A DNA stretch of 64,000 nt from Caprella mutica (taxonomy: Eukaryota > Arthropoda > Malacostraca > Amphipoda > Caprellidae), in assembly GCA_947561585.1 (NCBI GenBank), contig CANNZV010002369.1, positions 1 through 64,000 of the forward strand, in the 5' to 3' direction. The position numbers and the translations under genes are program-made. Every line of letters begins with the position of its first letter. The stretch's first letter is position 1. Below the pieces are notes generated by a model that was not told where the DNA came from, did not search any database, and worked only from the letters and a program-made list of their open reading frames with translations. Shown piece after piece: positions 36,201-38,206 of the stretch.

Positions 36201-37508
36201 AGCTACAGAATAATTAAGTTTTATAGTGACAATTGATTTACAATAGAAAACCATATATGAGGGTGTAACATATCACAAAGAAGTTTATTTATTTATATAA
36301 TAAATATATAATAATTATTAACCTAAGTAGACTTAGGTCAAATCCCTAGCCAATCGTGTTTATGTTTCAGGACACCAAGCCACTGTACTCCTTTGAGAAC
36401 AGTTCGGACTATGTGTTTGACGTGGCCTGGTCACCCACTCACCCCGCCCTTTTCACTGCAGTGGACGGGGCAGGTAGAATAGACCTGTGGAACCTCAACC
36501 AGGACACAGAGGTAAGTAATTGAAAAAAACTGGTAGGGTAAGTTCTTAATTATCGGCCAGTTCCTCATTTTCGGACACGTAGGATAAAACGATATAATAA
36601 AAATTATTCATCTATTAACTGATGTTTTTCCCCTCTGTTCAGGTCCCCACAGCAAGTGTAGTAGTGGATGGTTGTCCCGCCCTTAACAGAGTGTCCTGGA
36701 CCAACACAGGGACACACATCACAGCTGGTGATGACATGGGCAGAGTGCACCTCTACGATGTGTCAGAGGTGAGTCAGGGGGGGCTGACAGTACTCGGAAA
36801 GTGGAGGGTAGCACAGGTCAGATTGGGTCATGACGCATCTTAGCAGATCTGCTACCTTCAAAATGTTATTTCATTGATAATCTGAGAGTTCAGAAGTTTG
36901 GTATTCATGTAGAAAATGGCAAAAAGAAATGTTTTTGATCTGATGAAATTAATTTAGCTAGAGCCAATAGAAAACTAATTTTTTAGGGGTAACTTCAACG
37001 CTTAAATCCAGCTTCACATTTCCATTCAGAGAGAGAAGAAGAGACAGGTTTCATTTGAAAGAAAGTTCTTCCACGAAGTGATAAAAATATCTGAAATTTA
37101 AATTTTGGTTAGAAGTTTCATATAAAAAGGAAAGTTTAAAATCTATCTGTCTCAATATTTAAATTTTTCTTGTTATAACTTTTATCTTTAATCAGAAATC
37201 TAAAAAAATCCTTTTTAGCATAACACATCTTTCAAATGAGCTCTGATACTTCTATCTAAAATAGACAGATTTTTTAGAAGTCTCCTTAAGATGTTAAAAA
37301 TAGTGTAGTTATTTTTAGCGTGTCTTCTGTTACCAAGTCCCTTGTTTTTCAGCACCTTGCTCAGCCCCGGGCAGACGAATGGGGTCGCATGGTTCACACT
37401 TTGAGTGACTTGAAGAACAACCTCACTGAGGAGGAGGGGGGGCAAAAGGGGTACGAAACACCCCTCCTCTCGTCACTCTCCTCCCTCTCATCGTCTCCTC
37501 TCAGGTAG
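3041..37508 (+). CDS. DYNC1I: Cytoplasmic dynein 1 intermediate chain, 17 coding exons
   Basis: The intermediate chain is a scaffold subunit of the dynein motor: it holds the light chains, binds dynactin p150 and NudE-type partners through its N-terminus, and joins the heavy chain through a WD40 propeller. Exons seen: 3041-3208, 10258-10357, 12689-12812, 14551-14663, 24740-24787, 25107-25240, 25622-25697, 26118-26271, 27012-27134, 27786-27917, 29165-29282, 29912-30025, 32410-32527, 34975-35135, 36371-36511, 36643-36768, 37353-37508. All introns are GT-AG and all phases agree; the sum is 2106 nt, 701 residues plus stop. Domains: charged helix about 24-56, low-complexity linker about 90-130, light-chain binding segment about 137-162, LC7-type helix about 258-287, WD40 propeller about 315-650, C-terminal tail 651-701. 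Human homologues are about 640 residues. The identification rests on recalled human sequence, with long near-identical stretches. The true start (3041 or in-frame Met at 3110) and the 5' UTR are uncertain. Confidence 0.95.
3317..3592. mobile_element. Foldback element with CTCCCGCAG repeats
   Basis: The ends are inverted copies of CCCAGTCTGCAGA. Inside, the motif TCTCCCGCAG with a spacer of AT-rich sequence is repeated several times. A related, more decayed copy with TTCTGCAGACTGG lies at about 3936-4140. Both are in intron 1 of the dynein gene. Confidence 0.55.
4658..4754 (+). mobile_element. GGGTAAGTT MITE, left half only
   Basis: Matches the left arm of the family seen complete at 14911-15079 (GGGTAAGTT, TATCGGTCAGTTCC, AAGAAAAA) and its inner palindrome, but the outer right arm is missing. 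Confidence 0.5.
4755..5887. other. Intron 1 AT-rich sequence, nothing recognised
   Basis: No repeat family or coding signal recognised. Confidence 0.5.
5888..6300 (+). mobile_element. Dispersed repeat, possibly a retroelement 3' end
   Basis: Shares long stretches (for example GTCCCTTGGGCCCCGAACTG and TTTTAGAGGATAGCGCTAGG) with 54625-54850, and its second half (TTTTCTGCATCCATGAGCAT, TTTGTTCATGGAG) with 35990-36180. Three copies with different truncation points suggest a transposon. No transposase or reverse transcriptase is visible in the window copies. Confidence 0.55.
6301..7026. other. Intron 1 sequence, nothing recognised
   Basis: AT-rich, no recognised repeat or gene. Confidence 0.45.
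7027..8164. repeat. 30-bp minisatellite, about 38 copies (intron 1)
   Basis: Unit contains CCCCAAGATTTCACTCCTGT followed by a variable ACAATCCRCA. As 30 is divisible by three, frames stay open on both strands, but those frames have no non-repeat domain and sit in an intron. A variant copy (CCAGTAT) recurs at 7211, 7331, 7511, 7631 and 7841, always after a CCACACC variant, showing higher-order duplication. Unit length drifts at the right end. Confidence 0.95.
8165..9328. other. Intron 1; short GTGTAGTATGTG repeats near 8690-8810
   Basis: Contains a two-copy tandem duplication around 8740-8810 (GTAGTGCYRTGTGTAGTATG). The part from 8940 to 9260 is richer in CpG than its surroundings and precedes candidate exon 1b, so it may be promoter sequence. 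Confidence 0.35.
9209..9216. promoter_or_regulatory. CRE palindrome TGACGTCA
   Basis: A perfect CREB/ATF-type octamer about 650 bp upstream of candidate exon 1b. Function is inferred only from motif match. Confidence 0.3.
9329..9745 (+). mobile_element. GGGTAAGTT-family MITE with internal tandem repeat
   Basis: Left arm GGGTGACTTCCGAATTACTG and right arm ending AATAACTTGGAACTATCCCC are inverted matches of the family ends. The interior holds a run of TATCCATGATAC / AACTGGTTATTTTAAT repeats (9396-9625), about 33 bp each. It ends about 120 bp before candidate exon 1b. Confidence 0.6.
9817..9873. promoter_or_regulatory. Two CRE palindromes at candidate exon 1b start
   Basis: TGACGTCA occurs at 9817-9824 and again at 9866-9873, the latter overlapping the ATG of candidate exon 1b. 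Paired CREs close to a start are typical of CREB/ATF-responsive promoters; here this is inference from the motifs. Confidence 0.35.
9865..10056 (+). CDS. DYNC1I: Possible alternative first exon 1b of dynein intermediate chain
   Basis: A 64-codon open stretch starts at ATG 9865 and ends at a GT (10057) in phase 0, the same phase as exon 1, so it would join exon 2 in frame (isoform about 709 residues). Its second half ([20 protein letters not shown], then a further charged run) is a Lys/Arg/Glu-rich helix like exon 1 in composition. No upstream AG joins exon 1 to it in frame, which favours an alternative promoter and start. CRE-type TGACGTCA octamers lie at 9209, 9817 and 9866. The donor GTCTTA is weak. 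Transcript evidence is lacking. Confidence 0.5.
10258..10357 (+). CDS. DYNC1I: Dynein intermediate chain exon 2
   Basis: Acceptor TTTTTCAG ends at 10257 and donor GT is at 10358. It enters in phase 0 and leaves in phase 1. It encodes a segment ending [17 protein letters not shown], which lines up with the human segment containing EALLQSMGLTP, the end of the N-terminal coiled-coil part. An open frame continues upstream through the acceptor, but that part is intron. Confidence 0.85.
10507..10700. mobile_element. Dispersed repeat (copy in intron 2)
   Basis: Shares GGTTATGTTTCTTC, CAGCGCATAAGGTTT, CGATACAGTGCTG and AATGTTCTTA in the same order with 35210-35400. A dispersed non-coding element of unknown class. 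Confidence 0.5.
11012..11668. repeat. 26-bp minisatellite, about 25 copies (intron 2)
   Basis: Unit contains GATCGTATCTAGGATACTAT; GTATCTAGGATAC is close to a palindrome. The variant order of 11026-11250 recurs at about 11330-11560, showing block duplication. Confidence 0.9.
11673..12041. other. Intron 2 sequence, nothing recognised
   Basis: No repeat or coding signal recognised. Confidence 0.45.
12042..12381. repeat. 37-bp minisatellite, 9 copies (intron 2)
   Basis: Unit contains GAGTTTCAATCACCAGGTGA then ACTAAATACCCCAAT. Copies are almost identical, differing by one base in length (CCCAAT against CCCCAAT). Each holds the palindrome TCACCAGGTGA, also an E-box-like CAGGTG. Confidence 0.92.
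12689..12812 (+). CDS. DYNC1I: Dynein intermediate chain exon 3 (low-complexity linker)
   Basis: Acceptor TTCTTCAG, donor GTGAGA at 12813; enters phase 1, leaves phase 2. It encodes a Ser/Gly/Ala-rich stretch including [20 protein letters not shown]. This corresponds to the Ser-rich, alternatively spliced region of other intermediate chains, so it has little sequence conservation. Support is the phase fit and GC-rich codon use against an AT-rich background. A 21-bp minisatellite begins about 10 bp after the donor. Confidence 0.82.
12823..13206. repeat. 21-bp minisatellite, about 18 copies (intron 3)
   Basis: Unit GAACGTTCTTTGCAAACGTT plus T, in C/T variants (AAACG or AAATG) arranged in blocks. 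The last two copies are diverged. It starts about 10 bases after the exon 3 donor. The 21-bp length leaves frames open on both strands; the exon 3 frame itself stops at the donor (AGG TGA), so this is not an exon extension. Confidence 0.95.
13367..14450 (+). mobile_element. Non-autonomous hAT-like element with 8-bp duplication
   Basis: Flanked by identical 8-bp direct repeats GTGATTAC (13359-13366 and 14451-14458). The ends are inverted: TAGAGCCCGGAC and GTCAGGGCTCTA. Beside the ends lie repeated subterminal motifs (CCATAAAGTCA on the left, AGGTCCTAAAATG on the right). An 8-bp target duplication and such ends are typical of hAT elements. At 1084 bp with no transposase it is non-autonomous. 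An internal piece recurs inverted at about 28150-28390. Confidence 0.75.
14551..14663 (+). CDS. DYNC1I: Dynein intermediate chain exon 4 (Tctex/LC8 binding segment)
   Basis: Acceptor ATTGTTTCAG, donor GTAAAG at 14664; phases 2 to 1. Encodes [19 protein letters not shown] followed by TKGVQTT (residues about 137-162). In human the same place reads KITQVDFPPREIVTY then TKETQTP: the Tctex1-type and LC8-type light-chain binding sites. Here the LC8 core is GVQT rather than ETQT, so the threonine before the anchor Gln is replaced by Val; the QT pair is kept. Confidence 0.92.
14911..15079 (+). mobile_element. GGGTAAGTT-family MITE, intact
   Basis: Terminal inverted repeats GGGTAAGTTACGAATTATCA and GATAATTCGGAACTCGCCC, flanked by TA on both sides (14909-14910, 15080-15081). 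The arms continue with CCACATCTTCGGTCATGTAA. It is the cleanest copy of a family present at least ten times in the window; the TA duplication suggests a Tc1/mariner-type mobiliser. Confidence 0.7.
15165..15500. repeat. 35-bp minisatellite, about 10 copies (intron 4)
   Basis: Unit contains CATGTGTTGGCATGAAAATC followed by ATGCTATCAACTTT. AGCATGAAAATCATGCT in the unit can form a 6-bp stem. The copies are contiguous with no unique spacers. Confidence 0.92.
15695..15852 (+). mobile_element. GGGTAAGTT-family MITE, damaged left end
   Basis: Right arm ACCGAAAATGTGGAACTGTC and left CAGTTCTACGTTTCCGATCA match the family; the left terminus is altered. Confidence 0.45.
15935..16425. repeat. 29-bp minisatellite, about 17 copies (intron 4)
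   Basis: Unit contains TAGTCACTCTGACTATGTTT then AACTATAGC; the variant AGTCACTGTGACT is a perfect palindrome around one central base. Three- and four-copy variant blocks are repeated in order. Confidence 0.9.
16575..16685 (+). mobile_element. GGGTAAGTT-family MITE, short copy
   Basis: Inverted ends GGGGTAAGTCCAGAGTTATT and AATAACTCAGAACTTACCC around a short centre. Confidence 0.6.
16812..17112. repeat. 34-bp minisatellite, 9 copies (intron 4)
   Basis: Unit contains CACCTGATAAAGTAGGCTTA then AATAGTCAGTTGTA. Copies differ mainly by TTAAAT or TTGAAT. Confidence 0.92.
17127..17218 (+). promoter_or_regulatory. Duplicated ACCGCTAGATGGCG motif
   Basis: The 14-mer occurs at 17127-17140 and 17205-17218 in the same orientation. 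Its core resembles the CTCF-type consensus CCNSYAGRKGGC. It could equally be a transposon end or a local duplication; binding is not shown. Confidence 0.25.
17219..20300. other. Intron 4 interior, short degenerate repeats only
   Basis: No gene recognised. There are degenerate CTCAGTGTAGGTAC / CTACATGTAGTCACTC repeats at about 18290-18750, a TACATTCACCATC duplication at 19035-19090, and AGGGTAACTAC repeats at 19305-19440. Pieces near 17985 resemble repeats at 10780 and 28010 (CCGCTAGTTTGT-type). Confidence 0.4.
20310..20535. repeat. Three-copy TCTAGATACCGCACTTTGCG repeat
   Basis: Copies begin near 20306, 20340 and 20485 and run on into GTAAGTAATGCTCCGCCCAT in the latter two. A local duplication of unknown origin. 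Confidence 0.5.
20577..20878. mobile_element. Foldback element with GGTTTACACG ends
   Basis: Left AGGGTTTACACGTGCAGATA and right TATCTGTACGTGTAAACCT are inverted copies, about 300 bp apart. No coding capacity. Confidence 0.6.
21439..21638 (+). mobile_element. GGGTAAGTT-family MITE, intact
   Basis: Inverted ends GGGTAAGTTCTAAGTTATCG and CGATAACTCGTAACTCACCC; the centre has a GGTATC/GATACC core as in other copies. Confidence 0.65.
22091..22573. mobile_element. Foldback element with internal 35-bp tandem repeat
   Basis: Left CTGGGCTGATTTGCCCAAAA and right TTTTGGTAAATCCGCCAGA are inverted relatives. CCGAATATTACTTCCCCGAG with a further 15 bases is repeated about three times at 22120-22230, and the inverted CGGAGAAT motif is near the right end. 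Confidence 0.5.
22703..22974. mobile_element. GGGCCGTACAC MITE, intact foldback
   Basis: The arms are inverted over about 110 bp: AAAGGCCGTACACACGCAGG on the left, CCTGCGTGTGTACGGCCCTT on the right, sharing AGACTTTTTGCTAAGCTCCT. The centre is GGTATCCATGATA...GGTATCATGGATACC. Relatives at 31537-31745 (flanked by TA) and a right half at 49300-49454. Confidence 0.75.
23000..23500. other. Intron 4 sequence before the pyrimidine array
   Basis: Pyrimidine-rich in its last 150 bp; no recognised gene. The last AG dinucleotides before the AG-free zone are at 23489-23490 and 23500-23501. Confidence 0.4.
23502..24640 (+). repeat. 25/26-bp pyrimidine-rich minisatellite, about 45 copies (intron 4)
   Basis: Unit contains TTGCTCCTCAACACCACCCA then CTTTC or CTTTTC. 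The + strand is almost free of G and has no AG dinucleotide. The array ends about 100 bp before the exon 5 acceptor, and that 100 bp is AG-free too. Long open frames in all three + frames are composition effects of the repeat. Confidence 0.95.
24740..24787 (+). CDS. DYNC1I: Dynein intermediate chain exon 5 (48-nt small exon)
   Basis: Acceptor CTCACACAG, donor GTAGGT at 24788; phase 1 to 1, so inclusion or skipping keeps the frame. Encodes [16 protein letters not shown]. Its acceptor is preceded by about 1.24 kb with no AG dinucleotide. The short length and symmetric phase make it a natural cassette exon; intermediate chains of other animals are known to vary by splicing in this region. Confidence 0.8.
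25107..25240 (+). CDS. DYNC1I: Dynein intermediate chain exon 6
   Basis: Acceptor CCGTTCAG, donor GTGAGA at 25241; phase 1 to 0. It begins [18 protein letters not shown] and ends [12 protein letters not shown]. The Pro-rich end resembles a LPPG..PxGMPQ segment I recall from insect intermediate chains. It is part of the flexible linker between the light-chain sites and the LC7 helix. Confidence 0.85.
25288..25374. mobile_element. Small foldback element (intron 6)
   Basis: AGGGTCTATCCAATAG and CTGTTGGATAGACCCT are inverted copies bounding about 87 bp. Confidence 0.5.
25622..25697 (+). CDS. DYNC1I: Dynein intermediate chain exon 7
   Basis: Acceptor CCCTTGTTCAG, donor GTGAGA at 25698; phase 0 to 1. 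Encodes [20 protein letters not shown] and TPINP. It corresponds to the acidic, variable linker of the family. A run of about 14 G starts about 13 bases into the following intron, a likely sequencing-difficult site. Confidence 0.85.
26118..26271 (+). CDS. DYNC1I: Dynein intermediate chain exon 8 (LC7/roadblock-binding helix)
   Basis: Acceptor GCTCTCTTCAG, donor GTAAGT at 26272; phase 1 to 2. Encodes [20 protein letters not shown] then [12 protein letters not shown]. Human reads [20 protein letters not shown] then DHSTRIVERAL: the conserved helix that binds the roadblock light chain. The end ([12 protein letters not shown]) leads into the propeller. Confidence 0.95.
26762..26975 (+). mobile_element. 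GGGTAAGTT-family MITE (intron 8)
   Basis: Inverted ends GGCAAGTTCCAAGTTATTGG and CGATAACTCGGAAGTTACCC, flanked by CTA on the left and TA on the right. A separate right arm of the same family ends at about 26693, and a TAGGGATGGGACC fragment of the hAT-like family lies near 26487. Confidence 0.6.
27012..27134 (+). CDS. DYNC1I: Dynein intermediate chain exon 9 (start of WD40 propeller)
   Basis: Acceptor TTTGTTACAG, donor GTGAGT at 27135; phase 2 to 2. Encodes [20 protein letters not shown] and [13 protein letters not shown], matching human [20 protein letters not shown] and SSQYPELLV. The last 14 bases with the donor are copied three more times downstream (27155, 27189, 27222). Only the first donor keeps the conserved reading S-YNNNE; reading on into the repeat gives AGG TGA, a stop. 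Confidence 0.95.
27121..27255 (+). repeat. 34-bp repeat copying the exon 9 splice donor, 4 copies
   Basis: Copies at 27121, 27155, 27189 and 27222. Each has the last 14 bases of exon 9 (CTACTGGTGTGTAG), then GTGAGTAAACTTACCCTCAA. The third copy is diverged (GATGTGTGGGTGAG) and one base shorter. Confidence 0.95.
27265..27722. repeat. 34-bp minisatellite, about 13 copies (intron 9)
   Basis: Unit contains AGTGTACCGTGTAGTGGCTA then GGAAGAATCTTTTC. Point variants (ACC/ATC, GTAGTGG/GTACTGG, GGAAGGA/GGAAGAA) are distributed in blocks. Ends 63 bp before exon 10. Confidence 0.92.
27786..27917 (+). CDS. DYNC1I: Dynein intermediate chain exon 10
   Basis: Acceptor CTCTCTCCAG, donor GTAGGT at 27918; phase 2 to 2. 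Encodes [19 protein letters not shown] and [19 protein letters not shown], nearly identical to human ([38 protein letters not shown]). The donor and last 8 exon bases are repeated once 20 bp downstream. Confidence 0.97.
27910..27946 (+). repeat. 20-bp duplication of the exon 10 splice donor
   Basis: TTTGCTAGGTAGGTACTACA at 27910-27929 is followed at once by TTTGCTAGGTAGGTACC. The exon/intron boundary is therefore present twice. Confidence 0.9.
28150..28390 (-). mobile_element. Inverted fragment of the 13.4-kb hAT-like family
   Basis: The reverse complement shares TTTTCTGTGATTYTTC, the CATAGACTCTGCCAT-like stretch, TTGTAATATTTACAATAGAA and the CAGGTGACAAAAA stretch with 13720-13890. No ends were found. 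Confidence 0.5.
28420..28587 (+). mobile_element. GGGTAAGTT-family MITE (intron 10)
   Basis: Inverted ends GGGTAAGTTCCGAATTATTG and CAATAATTGGGAACTTAAT; arms contain GCATCTTCGGACAT and its inverse. Confidence 0.65.
28800..29015 (-). mobile_element. Dispersed CTTCGCAAATTGCGGAAGG-type repeat, minus copy
   Basis: The reverse complement carries TTATTCGCAAAACTCAAAAA, ACCAAATTGCCGGAAGATT, GTCAAGGTCATTTGTAACCC and TATGCGCTCTATGAGTGC, the same order as copies at 37965-38195, 56880-57135 and 62765-63045. Confidence 0.65.
29165..29282 (+). CDS. DYNC1I: Dynein intermediate chain exon 11 (WD40)
   Basis: Acceptor GTGTGTTAG, donor GTGAGA at 29283; phase 2 to 0. Encodes [20 protein letters not shown] followed by [14 protein letters not shown], almost the same as human [20 protein letters not shown] and RSNKRTPVQRTPLS. 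Confidence 0.97.
29340..29590. mobile_element. Dispersed repeat ending GTGACACACGGACAGAC
   Basis: Nearly the same as 61930-62150: shares TTGTCTCTCAAAAGCCAAAA, TGTAGCGCGTAGTCATGATA and AAAAGTGTGACACACGGACA. A third related 3' part is at 62320-62490. Class unknown. Lies in intron 11. Confidence 0.6.
29912..30025 (+). CDS. DYNC1I: Dynein intermediate chain exon 12 (WD40)
   Basis: Acceptor CTCCCCACAG, donor GTGAGT at 30026; phase 0 to 0. Encodes [20 protein letters not shown] and [18 protein letters not shown], matching human [21 protein letters not shown] 22-bp minisatellite starts about 10 bases after the donor. Confidence 0.97.
30037..30865. repeat. 22-bp minisatellite, about 38 copies (intron 12)
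   Basis: Unit ACTGGCAAAGCAGTAGATAG plus GT. Variant copies with AGTTAGGTAATGG recur at about 30070, 30293, 30533 and 30797. It starts about 10 bases after the exon 12 donor. Frames are open in all minus registers because the repeat has no stop there. Confidence 0.95.
30905..31378. mobile_element. MITE flanked by TTAA (piggyBac-like site)
   Basis: Ends AGGGCAGTAAACTTTAAAA and TTTTAACTTTACTATCCCT are inverted. TTAA lies directly outside on both sides (30901-30904, 31379-31382). A TTAA duplication is the hallmark of piggyBac-type insertion; the 474-bp element has no transposase. Confidence 0.65.
31537..31745. mobile_element. GGGCCGTACAC MITE, TA-flanked copy (intron 12)
   Basis: Arms AAGGGCCGTTCCGTACACAT and ATGTGTACGGCCCTT are inverted around an ATCGATATATTACTTATTT-type centre, with TA on both sides. 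It abuts the reverse-transcriptase-like fragment. Confidence 0.75.
31746..32028 (+). pseudogene. Possible reverse-transcriptase fragment of a retroelement
   Basis: An open stretch reads [10 protein letters not shown] and then [20 protein letters not shown] followed by PD. This resembles the region just before the RT fingers in some invertebrate and fungal non-LTR elements (a SKHP motif, then EEV..al..F..GSaaGPDG). The catalytic YxDD part is absent and the frame ends at 32028. Truncated; the family assignment is from memory and moderate. Confidence 0.4.
32410..32527 (+). CDS. DYNC1I: Dynein intermediate chain exon 13 (WD40)
   Basis: Acceptor ATTACCACAG, donor GTGAGA at 32528; phase 0 to 1. 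Encodes [20 protein letters not shown] and [15 protein letters not shown]. Joining the first donor to exon 14 restores the conserved [16 protein letters not shown] (human EEGSVYTACRHGSKAG). The last 22 exon bases plus 6 intron bases form the unit of a tandem array of about 78 copies filling most of the next intron. Confidence 0.96.
32506..34690 (+). repeat. 27/28-bp minisatellite copying exon 13 end and donor, about 78 copies
   Basis: Unit GAAGAGGGGTCTGTATTTAC plus AGGTGAGA; 22 bases match the end of exon 13 and 6 match the intron start. 27- and 28-bp versions (GAGGG or GAGGGG) alternate. Three copies carry ACAAGTGAG, and the right end is rich in GTGAAAG variants. Every unit carries a GTGAGA or GTGAAA donor. 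Confidence 0.95.
34691..34974. other. Unique end of intron 13
   Basis: AT-rich with no recognised repeat; must hold the branch point and acceptor for exon 14. Confidence 0.5.
34975..35135 (+). CDS. DYNC1I: Dynein intermediate chain exon 14 (WD40)
   Basis: Acceptor TTCTTTAG, donor GTAAGA at 35136; phase 1 to 0. Encodes [20 protein letters not shown] and [19 protein letters not shown], matching human VDFSHLFVTSSFDWTVKLW. The WD dipeptide-type motif DWTVKLW closes a propeller blade. Confidence 0.97.
35210..35400. mobile_element. Dispersed repeat (second copy of 10507-10700)
   Basis: Shares GGTTATGTTTCTTC, CAGCGCATAAGGTTT and CGATACAGTGCTG with the intron 2 copy. Ends in a small GGAGCAC...GTGCTCC stem. 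Confidence 0.5.
35430..36180. other. Intron 14 transposon fragments
   Basis: Contains the GTATCCATGCTACC...ATGGATACC core (35447-35480), a CpG-rich AACGAGCGGTTTC stretch (35725-35810) and, at 35990-36180, the second half of the dispersed repeat also found at 5888-6300. Confidence 0.45.
36371..36511 (+). CDS. DYNC1I: Dynein intermediate chain exon 15 (WD40)
   Basis: Acceptor TATGTTTCAG, donor GTAAGT at 36512; phase 0 to 0. Encodes [20 protein letters not shown] and [20 protein letters not shown], against human [20 protein letters not shown] and [20 protein letters not shown]. Confidence 0.97.
36533..36605 (+). mobile_element. GGGTAAGTT-family MITE, left arm only (intron 15)
   Basis: GGGTAAGTTCTTAATTATCG and CACGTAGGATAAAACGATAT match the family left arm; the right arm is absent, so it fills about half of a 131-bp intron. 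Confidence 0.55.
36643..36768 (+). CDS. DYNC1I: Dynein intermediate chain exon 16 (last WD40 blade)
   Basis: Acceptor CTGTTCAG, donor GTGAGT at 36769; phase 0 to 0. Encodes [20 protein letters not shown] and [14 protein letters not shown]. Human reads [20 protein letters not shown] and GDSEGQIVIYDVGE. The preceding 131-bp intron holds a partial MITE. Confidence 0.96.
36775..37345. other. Intron 16, nothing recognised
   Basis: AT-rich; no repeats recognised. Confidence 0.45.
37353..37508 (+). CDS. DYNC1I: Dynein intermediate chain exon 17 (C-terminal tail and stop)
   Basis: Acceptor TTGTTTTTCAG; phase 0; stop TAG at 37506-37508. It begins [20 protein letters not shown], matching human PRNDEWARFGRTLAEI. 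The end differs from vertebrates: a Gly/Lys stretch, then a Ser/Leu-rich tail ([15 protein letters not shown]). The stop overlaps a TCAG/GTAG donor-like sequence, so an additional 3' exon cannot be fully excluded. Confidence 0.88.
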   Translation, partial: HLAQPRADEWGRMVHTLSDLKNNLTEEEGGQKGYETPLLSSLSSLSSSPLR

Positions 37509-37914
37509 AGAGGAGCAACACTCTCCTCTCTTAGATCTCCTCTTTTCTAAATTCTAATTCCGGTTCAATTCTCATAATTTCTCTTCCATGAATTGCAAGT
37601 CTGAGGTACTTTACTCTTTATAGCAGTCTCGTCATTTCTAAAGTACTAGCAGATAAAACGCTGCGTTTTTCACCGTTCATATCACGCCCTTACTACTCAT
37701 AAACTACATCTTTGTGGCAGGTTACGTATGTTAATCTCTCTATTGATTTTCATAGTTTAGTTATTTTTTCTCCGCCAACTAGTTTTATCTTTTTATTTGT
37801 ATATATGTATTGTTCTATAATATAATGTATCATTATTAATATCGTAAGGTGTCTATGTGAATCTATGCTTACTGTACAGCTCTAAAAATACTAACTTTAT
37901 TGGTGATATCTTCT

Positions 37915-37920
37915 AATAAA
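37915..37920 (+). terminator. Candidate polyadenylation signal of the dynein gene
   Basis: AATAAA lies about 407 bases after the stop codon and just before a dispersed repeat that starts near 37965. It is the most plausible canonical signal in this stretch; no cleavage evidence is available. Confidence 0.45.
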
Positions 37921-37964
37921 ATCTATCGATATTCATTTTTCATTTTCCTCTTTGTTATTCCTTC

Positions 37965-38195
37965 ACAAATTGCAGAAGGTTATGTTTAAGGCGGTATTTA
38001 ATTAGAACACAAAAAGTTTTCAACCAAATTGCCGGAAATTTGGTGAGATGATTGGTCAATGTCCAGGAACTGGTTTATTAGATTTTGGAGGTCGAGGTCA
38101 TTCATAACTCAAGGCAAATTATTGGATGTTCAAATCCTTTATAAGCGGCGCTGCGGCGGCGAGGGTATGCGCTCCAAGTGTGCCCGTCATCTAAT
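37965..38195 (+). mobile_element. Dispersed CTTCGCAAATTG-type repeat, plus copy
   Basis: Begins CACAAATTGCAGAAGGTTATG, contains CAACCAAATTGCCGGAAATT and GTCGAGGTCATTCATAACTC, and ends TATGCGCTCCAAGTGTGCCC. It lies just past the candidate poly(A) site of the dynein gene. Confidence 0.65.
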
Positions 38196-38206
38196 TACCA
38201 CTTGTG